A stretch of 64,000 bases of DNA, taken from the NCBI GenBank assembly GCA_013399115.1, contig VXAA01000920.1:496323-560322 (forward strand), given 5' to 3'. The notes under the pieces are model-generated. The model ran no database searches. It had not been told where the DNA came from and saw only the letters and a list, made by a program, of their open reading frames with translations. This DNA comes from Anseranas semipalmata (lineage: Eukaryota > Chordata > Aves > Anseriformes > Anseranatidae). How positions within the stretch are numbered: the stretch's first letter is position 1; each line of letters starts with the position of its first letter. Position numbers and translations under genes: made by a program. This document shows, piece by piece, positions 37,955-49,400 of the stretch.

Positions 37955-38398
37955 GTTAACAAAGGTGTGCAGGGCACCAGTGAACCCGCCTGTGGGGTTC
38001 TGTGTATTGTTCTGGTCTCACAGGTTGGATAAAGGTGAATTCAGAGTGGAAAAGACAGAGAGAAAGAATACTAGAAAAACAGGGAAGTGGAAAGTTTGTC
38101 ATACAAGAAGATTCTTGTTAAGCCTGTGAAAACAAGTGCTGCGAGCAGATCAGATTATTTTGTAACAATATCCCAGAATGCATTACTCCGTGAGAGGAGA
38201 TCTGTTTAAATTAAAGGACAATGAGGTATAAGAGCTAACTGCAAAGGGTGGCCACAAGTAAGTTTTTGACTTGAAATTAGCATCTTTCTAACTATTAGAG
38301 GACAGAAAATCCTGAACAGCCTGATAATGGGAGCAGTGGGGAAAAGCAACACACCGGTCTTTAAGAAGAGTTAGATCACTGTATGAAAGGGATTACAT
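37955..38398 (+). mobile_element. Ancient CR1-like LINE relic, truncated by an assembly gap
   Basis: One frame (37923-38129) still carries traces of the CR1 reverse-transcriptase C-terminus: CVLFWSHR followed by a basic region, then an HTRRFLLSL stretch where CR1 has PYEERL...GLFSL. The following DNA continues the typical order into the 3' UTR: CTAACTATTAGAGGACAGAA, CTGAACAGCCTGATAATGGG, then GTATGAAAGGGATTACAT just before the gap. These words recall older amniote CR1/L3-type elements rather than the young avian type at 29361. It is heavily decayed with frameshifts. The 3' end lies in or beyond the N-run. Confidence 0.6.
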
Positions 38399-38570
38399 NN
38401 NNNNNNNNNNNNNNNNNNNNNNNNNNNNNNNNNNNNNNNNNNNNNNNNNNNNNNNNNNNNNNNNNNNNNNNNNNNNNNNNNNNNNNNNNNNNNNNNNNNN
38501 NNNNNNNNNNNNNNNNNNNNNNNNNNNNNNNNNNNNNNNNNNNNNNNNNNNNNNNNNNNNNNNNNNNNNN
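38399..38570. other. Assembly gap (172 N)
   Basis: A run of unknown bases is followed directly by a 12-base A-run (38571-38582). The gap truncates the LINE relic. Its stated length may be an estimate. Confidence 0.99.
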
Positions 38571-38582
38571 AAAAAAAAAAAA

Positions 38583-41500
38583 GATCAAGAAGACAAGTGC
38601 TACTTAAGTTAAGTTACTGAAAATACACGTTGCAGCAATATGTGAATTATTATGTTTGCTCCAACCTGAAAACTATTATTTGTTCAGCTTCTTCCTGAAA
38701 TCAGGAAGTAAGGACTCAGTTTTCTTTTTTATCTGTACACAGCAGCTTTGCTTCATTTTCTATAATCACTGAGAAGCTTTACAGGCAATGAATTGGAAGG
38801 TTTAGAAACAAGGGGGTGGGAGGCTGGGGGATATTTGCTTGCTTTGTTGATAAGCTGATAAAGGCTGAAGCAAAGAAAAAAGGATTCTTGTGAGATTGGG
38901 TAGTGAAAGGATTGCCAACAGACCTAAGATTGTCTAGAAGCAGTGGGCAGTAGCAAGACAAGCATCTCTTGTCTATCATGAAGCTGTGCACTTCCAAGCA
39001 TGATCGGGTGACTGTCAGTGTTATCACAGCAGGTCTGCGTGGCACCTGCTGCAGAGGTTGACTGCATGGGCATACCACTCTTCACAATAAGTGCTGCCTG
39101 TCAATATACAGTCAAGTCATGTGACATATATCCTCAAAAGGGATATACCAATTACCTTAATGGAAAGAAAACAGTTTGCATGCATGATTGAGCTTTCATG
39201 TTTTCCATATAAAGAGCCTGGGGAGTGTGAAATGACTCATTGGCAGCTTCTTTTTCAGAAGATGGCTGAATAAGTTATTAGACAGACGGCTACCCTTGGG
39301 CCAGTATATTGGGCTGAGGGAATAGGTAAACACAGAAAGAAAGAGTGAAGGAATTAAGTGTGTGAGAGAGAGAGCAGTTGCTCATACAATAGTGTTCCGC
39401 TTCCAGGCAAATACTCTTTCTAGTGTCTTAAATTTCTTCCTGTAGTAACAGACTGAGGGCTGTACTGAACTTTAAAGGCCTTCATTAGTTGCTAAGTTAT
39501 GCTGAGACCAACCACAGTGCAGCTATTCAATAAAGATATTTCATTATTTTACTAGACTGCTTAGCATCTCAGTACCAAAAAGAAACAAAAAGCCCCAAAG
39601 ACCAAGCACAAATTAGAGCTGTTAATCTTTAAAGACAGCTGATCTTTCTGTATATTCTGGGAAAGACTTCTTTCTCCCTGATACTAGTAGAGATTGGTAC
39701 TTAGAAGAGTCACTCTTGTATAAATGAGAAGTGTTTGTTTTCTTTAAATGAGGATTTTTTTTTATAACCATACCGAGCTCAGCCACATGGAATTAGCTGG
39801 TATTTGTTCATTCCTGAGGATTTGCCTCCCCTAGCAAAGATATTCCTGCCCAAGGTTACTGACATATCCAGTCATGTAGACATTCAAACACATACAACAG
39901 CTTGGTAAGGAAAGGGGAGATGTTGGCACACTGAAGTGCCTGTGGGCAGTTGAGAGGTTACATCCGTTTAAAAGGACTACAACTGCAGCAAAAAGAGATC
40001 TTTTCTTCAGCAGCTTTGTTCAAGCTACAAAACAGAATGGGATACTCAATGATTTATTTTAAACTAAGTGGTATGACTCATGCTTGCTCCCTATCAGAGC
40101 TAGTTTGGTTTAAGTGCAGTCTCTCTCCTGGACCATGTATGCCTATTCCAGGAAAAGCAGCAACAGCCTATGGGAAATTATTATTTCCCTGTTCTGCCAT
40201 TTCCTATCAGTCTTCATCAACATGAAGACAAAATTGCCATGCAACTTAAATAAGGTAATATGAAAATATGGTCATTAAAAGTGTACTAAGTGTTGCTTTC
40301 AGAATACAGGAAGACTGCTTTGAAAGTATTTGCAGCTGTCAGTTAATAGCTGCCTGACAGAAAAGCACACAGACTTCTCTCTCCTCCCCTCCAAACCTCT
40401 TCCCTTCAATATTTCTTTTATTGAAGTCTCATCATGTTATAAACACCAGCTAAGAGATCTCTTTAATTACAGCCTAAGAATAAGATTGTGGTGTATCAAC
40501 AAAAGTTGTGTCTACATTTTAGAATATTTCTTTCCTAGCTTATTGGTGACCTGAGAAGGAGATAGGGTATGAAATTGCCATCTGATTGAATTTCACCATG
40601 AGAAAGTTTGCAAGGCTATTCAAAAATGAAAAAAAAAAATGCCTCATCCGATTCCTTACGCACAGTGGGAGTTTCATCACTGTACCAGGGGAGATAGCCA
40701 TGCAACTGTTTCCCTGAATAGATACAAGTTAGATACATCTATCTACCAAGCACTAAATGAGAGTTGTCAGGTCCACAGCTGAGTGCCCTGGTCTTCACCT
40801 CATTTTTTGAGGTGAAATGAGAATCAGGTTACCCTAACAGGAAAGTAAAAGAGACTTGAAAACAATATGAAGTGATGAAATAGAAAGTATCTCAGTGATA
40901 AAAAATTATTCATAGTAATTATGTTCAGAAGTAACTTCTATTAGGACAAATCATTTCAAGATCTCAATCACCAGAGTGACACCTGACAGATAGGGTGCTG
41001 TATCTGACCAAGAAGGAACAAGAAGGAACTCCTCACTGAATAACACACTAGAAATTTGGCAAAGATTGCTAGTGAAATTCAGTTCAGATGTGTACCCAGC
41101 TATACCTAAATATGACTTCTACTCATTATATTTAATTTATTATATTTATTCAATATCCTATAACTATGTTAGAAATCTAAATAATGTCAGCATGAGCTGA
41201 AGAAGTTTGACAAAAAAAGAAGCAGCTAGAATCTTTATTCAATATCTCAGTCTATTCCATACTTCTACTGAAACTTATTTCTTTCTTCAAACTTCATAAT
41301 TTATTTCTTTTTTATTATTATTCTTTTAGCACCTCCACTTTTTATCAATAATCTCACTAGAAAGGCTACTGCTGCAGAACTTCCTGCTGAGATCATATTA
41401 GGAAGTAATGGGAGTGTCACGGAGGAATATGTTCTCATATTTTCAGTATCACCTTTTTCTTTTAATTTCCTTTCTACTTGTATGGGAGGAAAGGGAGAGT

Positions 41501-44500
41501 CCAGAATGCAGTGTCTAAAAGACTTACTAGATTATCTTCCTGTCATTCTCTGCTAATACAAGATGCTTCCCTGCATGTCATCAGCCAGTGTTTTGCCAAG
41601 TCATCAAAGTCCCAAATAGACAAACATTCTTCCCAGGAAGACTCATATCTCACTATTGCAAAGGTTTGTTTCATGCTTAGCCAAAATAGTCCTTTTAAAT
41701 GCCTTCCATATAGATCTATCAAAAAGTAACACCCAAACTATTTTCCTTCCTTGGAATTTAGCAGCCTTCAGTTATACACAGATTTTTGTGAGAAGACAGC
41801 TTGTTCTTTGAGCAGAGCATCATGGCCAATTGTTACATTGCATAGTTAATCCAGAAACCCAGTAAATTTCATTCCCAATATTTCACAGCTCTTCAAGATA
41901 ACTAAAAAAGCCCTAAGAAACAGAAATGTGCAGAAATGTGCAACCTTAGCTGTTGATTTATTCTAAACTTCAGCTAGAATACCTAAAAACTTCACAGAGG
42001 TGAAGAGTTGTGGGAGCTTGTAGTTGTGCAGACCTTTGAAGATAAAATGATTGAAAGTTGATTTCTCTATGTATACATACATATGATGGCTATGTAAACA
42101 AACAGTGGGCAAGAGCCTCTAGGACTGAGAAGCTACTATCTGAATTTATAATGTCATAACTGTTCATTACACAAGACAGGATTTCAGCAATAGCCATTGG
42201 GAATTCTTTTTTGTAGATGTTTCCAGTTTGTGTGTGTATATAACTTGTATAAAGACACACATGTACACATGTATATGCATTTGTTATTGCTCATTTTCCA
42301 AATCTGTTTCCTAAAAAAAATAATACTTAAACAGAATTTCTTTTTAGTAAATTTATTTTTTTGGTAAATTTTCTTAGTAAATTTAAACTGAAAAGTATTC
42401 CAAGAATTCTCTACTTACACTGAAATATTTATTTTTAAATTAACAAATTCAAATTTAAATTCAACACAAAATGTGACAGGACATGGAAATAACCAATTAC
42501 AAAATAAGTGTTTCCTAGACACATTCTTTCTCATTTAACTAGAGGGAAGATTAAAATATTTAAAAATCAATATAGTTAAATTTGAAACTACTAACACAAT
42601 ATTCCTTCACTATTACCATAATAATAATAATCTAGTCCTTGAAGTGTTTGGAGCTTGAAGGATTTCACAAAGCAAGGTGTTAACATTACCCCAGATTTGT
42701 AAATGAGAAGTAAACAGAGCGTTTAAATGTTTTACCACTGGAGTAGTAATGATATACAATACCTCTGCTGTGTTCTCTCAGTCTTATCTTGGACACCTCA
42801 CAGTTTCTGTCTGGCGGCTTTCTATTCCAGAATATTTTTTGGTACAACTAGAGAAACTCTTTCTTGTTGTTTGCTTGCTTTCTAGCAACTTGTCTTGATA
42901 AATTTTTAGTACAAAACCAATTATAAACAACCTCTTCAGGTCTTTCTTTTAATGTTCAGATTTGTAGTTCCCGCTATTATTGTATTTAGAAAATAAGAGT
43001 CAGTGCCTCTTTGGAAGGGTAAGTGTTTCAGAAGTTAACATTTAGCAAGGCTACTTCCCATCTCTTCAGCTACTACATGCCTAACGGATACCTCAGTATG
43101 CTTCTCATTTTATTTTCAGATCAAATAAATAAGTTTAATGTAGTAATTCCTGTAAAAGGAATGGATTTCTAATATTTTGCAATTTAGTGTGCAAGAGAAG
43201 AGGAAAAGCCCCTGGTTTGCATCACTCCTATACATCTGATAGAAAATTCCCACCAGTGACTCATATATAGTACAACATAACCAATCAACCCACATGACGA
43301 CTGTGATTACTGACTGGCAGGAAAGAAGGAAGTATGGGGCTTTCCAGACCACTGCTGCAATGCAAGCAATTATTTACAGAGATGAACTATTATTTCTGTC
43401 AGATCATTTGCATTAAATCAGAGAGAGCACAGGGACCACAAACACAAACACCCTAAGGAACAGGAGTTCCTGGTGACAAGCACGAAGCAGTGCAATGTGC
43501 AGATGGAGTGTGACTGAATGGGGAAGGTGTAAGTACATTAGGAAATGGATAGGATAGACTGCAGCCAGTGAGTTTAGGACAGCTTCAACCCCCTGGTCAT
43601 AGACATCTGATGTGTCAGAAACTATTATAGCTAGGTTTCTGCCCTCTACAAATTTCCCATTGTAACTTTCTTCCCCTTGGAACTGTTGTCATCATTTTGG
43701 GGTGAACTTCTACCCACTTGTGCAAGACAGAACAGATATTCAGTGAAATCCTGTCTGAGGTAGGCAATGTACACCATGAAGATCATAGATCTGGCTGAAC
43801 ATTTTATGGTGAAACAGATTTTCATGAGAAGATGCCAATCCACCAAAATCAAAAGATGTTGCATAAGGCTGTGGCTTCACAGCCTTCTAGCAAGTGCAGG
43901 CAGGGTTGTGTTGTGATAACACTTGACAGGCCATTGAGCATCTGTGAGCCTCATGATAGGACTGCCTCGGGGACCTTAGGGTTTTGTTGGTTTTCATGTG
44001 CAGCTTTCCAGACTTCTGTACCCTTTCCAGTGGTGACAAAGCCCTGGGATCTCAATCCCTCCTAGGGACTTGGTTTCCCCTGGCGGAGTGGGGAGCCTGG
44101 CATCCTTGAAAACCCCTGATGTCAGGGCTCCAAGGTCTGCCTCTCATGCTCATTGATCTTGGCTCCTACATGATGCCAGGGCTCCTAACCTCCCTGCTGT
44201 CTTATTGATTTTGTTTTCATAGCCAAGACAACAGCTGCGGTGCTTAGCTTTGGACTTGCATTTTCACTATGAGCTTGCTAAGCCAGCTGATTTGACACAT
44301 TTTTAGTTTTCCACATGCAGGCATCTCATAATCCACTTTTCATTTCAAAATGGAGCATTTGCGGTCAGCACCTTCTATGGGTCTGCACAGTAGAGGCAAT
44401 ACCAGTTTAGCTTTATCTTTAGATGTATCTCCATAAAGCCACAAGAGGTAATACAGATTCTAAGGGCAAAAGTAAATTCTTTGTTCATCTATCAAGCCAC

Positions 44501-47500
44501 CTCCTTCAGTGTTACAGGCTCTACCGGTAAAAAGAAGATTCTGACAGAAAACAGTACACTTATATGGTTTTCTCTTTGTACTGATATTTTAGGGATGGGG
44601 ATTTTTTAAGTCATAATATTGCTGTGCCAGCAAATGCTGGCATGTCAGCTAATTGTCATTGACACATGTCTTCTGCACACTGGCAAGACTTGAGCTGAGG
44701 GTTACCCCTATATTCTAATTCAGTTTTGTCGGAAGAAAAGCCCTCGACATATGACAAGTGACACTTAACTGACCAAATATAATGTTGGTTTCAGGCTTCA
44801 CCAGCAAGAAGCTCACATCACACTGCTAAGGGGTCTCACACCTTAAGCCACGGTGTACACTGCAGATCACCCTACTGCAGATCACTAGAAGAAAAAAACA
44901 TTTAGTTACACATTTCCTATTCGAGCGATTCTCGTTTGATGCTTAAAGTTGCCTGCTCAGACATCCAAAGAGCAATAACAAAATCCCAAATAACTTGAAG
45001 ACAAGTCCAATATAAAATAGTTAAGGTTGGTTGCAGGTATTAGTTCTGCTCCTCTCATTATTAAGTCTATTAATTTGCAAAATACATTTCCTATTTTTTT
45101 TCTTTCTGTCTTCCCTTTGACTTCAGTGAAGACCATCACAGAGAAAGCAGAAACCTTCACAGGAACAGACAGACTTTGTGTTGTGCTGTATTACACAAAG
45201 TTGCTCAGAAGCACTCATATCACAATACTTTAAAACAGTTGCTACCAAGTGTCATGCAGCGTGGGGTAAGATATGTTATGCAAATTATATATTACACTAA
45301 ACTGATTCTCTTTTTCCTAATACTGTGCATATAGTTGATAAGCTGAAATGTGACATTGAAATCTGTGCCTTTCCACATTGTTTCATGTAACATTTTAATT
45401 GGTTGGGGTTTCTTGTAAAGGGATTTCAGTGTCATGTTTAGAGGCTAAAAGGAAAAGATATGATGAGAAGTTCACAGTAATTGTGTTACTTCCTGTGATT
45501 TGTCTTCCACTACTTAGCTTCTCCATTTTCTTTTTCATATAGTTTCCTTAGGGTTCACTTTATCTGATATGCTTTCATTCAGGGAGGATATGGTACCATT
45601 TTTCTGACAGCTGTGAAAAACAAAAACACTGATATTTCACAAGTAATACAGGTTCCTATTCCTAGATAATAAGAGATCAATGACCTTTAAATTCATTTTA
45701 GAGAGCCCATTTTGTAGAATTCTTTGCAGGTCTCTGAGGTTTCCCCACTTTCCTTTTGCCCATTGAAATGGCTGAAAAGTCACACACGAACTGCCTGTTT
45801 AAAAGCAGGATTCCAAACATAAAACAGATTTTGTTTCCATGTGAAAATCTTTCAGGGTCAGTCAGCAGTTCTCTGGATTGGCATGCATACACACAGCTCC
45901 TAGGAGAGCTTCACCCCACAAAGCTGCACTTCGTTCTACCTTTCTCCTCTGCAGGAGCTGGGGTTTTATAGCCTCTGGGCTATAAAAAAAGTCTCTGGTC
46001 AATGGGGTTACAGTTCTCTAGGCTGGCCAGTTGTCTCACTAAGGCACATTAAAGTTTTTGCAGAACTAAAGTGGGAGTTGGTCTCTTGCCAAAAGAGGTA
46101 GAATTCAGGGTCTCCTTTAAGGTATTCCTCTTAGTACAATGCTTTCCTCATTTTTTGGATGTACTGTCTCTGTTTTACACCTTACTGGAGACCTAACATC
46201 AGAGAGTTTGGGCCTTTTATATTTCCAAGGCAGACAGCAGGGGGCTGTAGGAAACCTAAGCTTCCTTTCTTTGCTCCTAGTCCCCAGGGTACTTTTTTTG
46301 GACTTATGGCATGGAAGATGAAGCAGGTATCCCATGGCTGCTCCAAGCACAGATGACATTTAGGGGCAAACTGAGGCAAGAAAATGTGTGCTTTGCAATC
46401 CATTGGCAAGCAGAAGCTTTTCCTGAAAAGCATCAGAGGACAGATGAAGCAGAGATACAGGGGAGGGTTGGTTTATACTAACAGAAAGGGTCATTCCCTT
46501 GCAGTCTCCCCTTCCTTTCTTGTTGCCCTGTGGCCAAAACACCCATGCTGGGGTGCTGCTTACACACCCACAGCAAGGCCATTTTGATAATTGTGTACCT
46601 GCTATGTCTTAAGAGGCGTATTGTGTTTATTAGAACGAGCACAACATTTTGTTCTGACAGGGATATTCTCAAGGTAACGTTCCCTGACTTCTGGTAGTTT
46701 CCTTCTTACACTTTTTTGATGTTACTATTGCAGAGAAAGTTCATGTATGCACTAATACTATGTCCAACACAAGTTCAGTTCCTTCTATGACTGCAGCTTT
46801 CCAGGTCAGGACTAAAGACTTGGCCTCAGTGAATTCAGTCAGAGTTTTGCACAGACTTTGGCTGGAACAATAACATCAGGCAAAGGACCACCTGTGGTCT
46901 GTCATACATATTGAATAATGTTATATGAATATTTTGAGACAAATAACACTGTCCTGACTAGACCAGCTTCATGGCCAGACTCTCCATTGTAGACATGATC
47001 ATTAACATTAGTGGTGGCAAGCAACAAACAAGCCACAGAGAGGGGGAAAGAACCAATGTAGGTAGACATGGAACACACATCCCCAGTACCACCCTCACTT
47101 CCACTAGTCAGAGGCTGACTGAGTCTTACAGCATGAGATTTAATAGCCTCTCTCTTTTTTTCCTGATAATTATAATAATTCTGGAAATTCTTACCACTAA
47201 CATTTTTTTTTCTTAATTCTTGCTGAACTCCTCTGTGACATTCTCTGCTAGCAAGTATTTACTTACATATTTTAGAAAACAAAAGCATATCCTTTCGATT
47301 TGCTGTCTTTTAATCTCACTGAAGTTCTCTCTGGTTCTGTTGTGCTGGGCTGGGAGACAGAAAGCTTCAGTCCTGCCTTCTCACATGCCTGCCTAGAAAT
47401 TGGTGTTGTCCAGCTTGCAGCTAAGAACCTGGACCATGGGCCACAGGGCACTTCCATCCAGCCTAGTTCTTCATGCCAGGGAGCAAGGAACAATCTGCAA

Positions 47501-49094
47501 AGACAGCAAACACAGCTGCATGCTTCCTCCTGTGCATGGGATACCCAGCACAACCCACCAAATTCTTCCTATTACCAGCATGTTAGAAAGGTCGAAGGGC
47601 AGATGTTGATATTGAGTGGGAAGGGAGAGCAGAAGATGAGGAAAACACTGGTCTAACCTAAAGGCAGAATTTAGTCCATGCTTGATGGTGTAAAGGTACA
47701 GAAAGCATGTTTCAGCAGGGGACCAAGACAGAACATGCAGTAATCAGTTCAGCTGAATTCATCAAAATTTCCCATGTTCTCAGAAGGACTTCATTTGAGA
47801 CAGCCCTGACCAAACAAAAACAATGGACATTTGTGAGACATGCTCCTTATGCAGTAAAAATTTCAAGGCTCCCCATGTTTTCCAAGCACGATCAAAACAA
47901 ATCAATAATGCAAATACTATCTCCCCAGTTGCTGTCACTGTTTACATCTGACTCTGATAGACCATCAGAAATGCACCAAGTTTTAATAACCATCTTTTTG
48001 ATGTCAGTGATTTCCCAGCCTGATGTGAGAGATTATGCTGACACATGTATCTGTCTAGCCGTTATGTACAAGGCAGAGTATTTTGTAAGAAAGCACACTG
48101 CAGCAGTGATTCTCAATAATTCTCTTGCCTTACCAGAGTCTATTAATTTTAAATTTCTGTCATATAACCAATTGCTTGGCACTTACTTTGGCTTTCAATA
48201 AGTCATTTCAGCTAACTTATAGGATCTTTCAGATTTTAAAGATGCTATGAAATTCCTGCTGAATACACGTAGCGATTTTATAACTATGAAGCAAAATTGT
48301 TATAGATGGTTACCCACAAAATAATACACTTTTTCAAAACCAGTAATTTACTGACTGTTCTGCTACTAAATTCCTTAACTTGTCCCACTAGATTAGGTCA
48401 TTTTGCATTCATTTTTTATGTGCTTAGCATTACCTTGGCATTATTCTTCCTTATTTCCTATTTATGGAAATAAAAATATATTGTCTGCAATTTTCTTGAA
48501 TGCAAAGAATCTGATATAATAGAATGCTCTTGCATTGAATCTAATATGAGAGAAAGGTTTTTATCAAAGAAACATAAGGGACTGCTTTGGGTTTTAACTA
48601 TATTACTATTACTAAATCTACTAAATCATGCTCCCCACTGAAATGCATGTGATCTTGGGTGCCTATTTCCTTTGGTTCCTTTGGTGAAGGCCAGCCTACA
48701 ACTTTACATGAATTCACTGGAACTACTACTACACTTACTCTTAACTACATAGTTACGAGCTTGACAGGAGTGAGGAATTTATTACTTGTATCTCTCAACA
48801 TTAGGGCAAGAAGAGAGTATCAAGTACTCTCTGCTGAACTCCGGAGTCCAGCAGAGGATGTAGCCAAAGACCACCCATCCTCAGAGCCATTGACTGACTC
48901 CCAGCAGCAGATGCCAGAACGTGTACGCAGCTTCTTTGCAAGGCAAGGGTAAGCTTCAGAAAATTACAGTTATGTGTAGCGAGGCATTTAAAATCAGCTT
49001 TTACTGTGAAGCAGCTCTGTACTCACTAAAGACAAAGAAAGATAAAAAAGCAATTTAACAATATGAGTCAAAGGCAAAGTTTTTCCAAGGCAAG
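38583..49094. other. Non-coding AT-rich interval
   Basis: About 10.5 kb with no supported gene, RNA or transposon. The longest frames are 164 codons (47707-48201, plus, ATG start), 118 codons (47300-47656, plus) and 97 codons (48659-48952, plus). None has a recognisable domain. The last ends exactly at a donor-like AGG|GTAAGC (48949), about 150 bp left of the CpG cluster. Confidence 0.55.
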
Positions 49095-49400
49095 CGGGCA
49101 GACGTAGAAAACATTGCTTGAAATCTTCTGACACTTTTCCTACTGCAGCGTGAGCCTGAAGCAACGCAAGTGCGGGCAGGGGAAGGGTTACAGCTTTCCC
49201 AGCTGTTCACACAAAAGGACGCTTTGCACCTGTTCCCAGTGAATGAAAGTCTGCTTTGTGTGGACGCAGTTCATCACCCTGCCGGCCTTGGCGCGGGGCC
49301 TTGGCGCGGGGCGGTGGGGCAGGCCGGCCTGGGCGCGCTCCGGCTGGAACCAGCGCTGCGGAGGAAGAGGGAGGCTGGCGGGCAGGCCCCTTGCGATCAG
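49095..49400. promoter_or_regulatory. Short CpG-dense cluster, candidate promoter
   Basis: I count about 15 CpG in 49264-49396, with several more back to 49095. This is the densest cluster outside the LTRs in an otherwise CpG-poor window. It contains a GC box (GGGGCGGTGGGG, 49308-49319), a tandem 13-bp duplication CCTTGGCGCGGGG (49286-49298 and 49299-49311) and several GCGCG words. Just downstream is TGATGTCA (49443-49450), one base from a CRE. No TATA box is evident. The core is shorter than the usual 200-bp island criterion. It could be the CpG-island promoter of a gene or long non-coding RNA, or a leftover GC-rich fragment. Direction is undetermined. Confidence 0.45.
49286..49311. repeat. 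Tandem 13-bp duplication in the CpG cluster
   Basis: Two exact adjacent copies of CCTTGGCGCGGGG. The G-runs here and at 49314-49333 could form a G-quadruplex on the plus strand. Confidence 0.85.

Noticed and set aside
38376..38607. Open frames running through the gap
   Set aside because: They consist of unknown residues from the N-run.
46236..46252. Possible CTCF site (ACAGCAGGGGGCTG)
   Set aside because: It matches only the core loosely, and such matches are common by chance; there is no supporting context.
47707..48201. 164-codon ATG-initiated open frame (plus)
   Set aside because: The start context is acceptable, but there is no recognisable domain or splice context, and the length is within chance expectation for the window.
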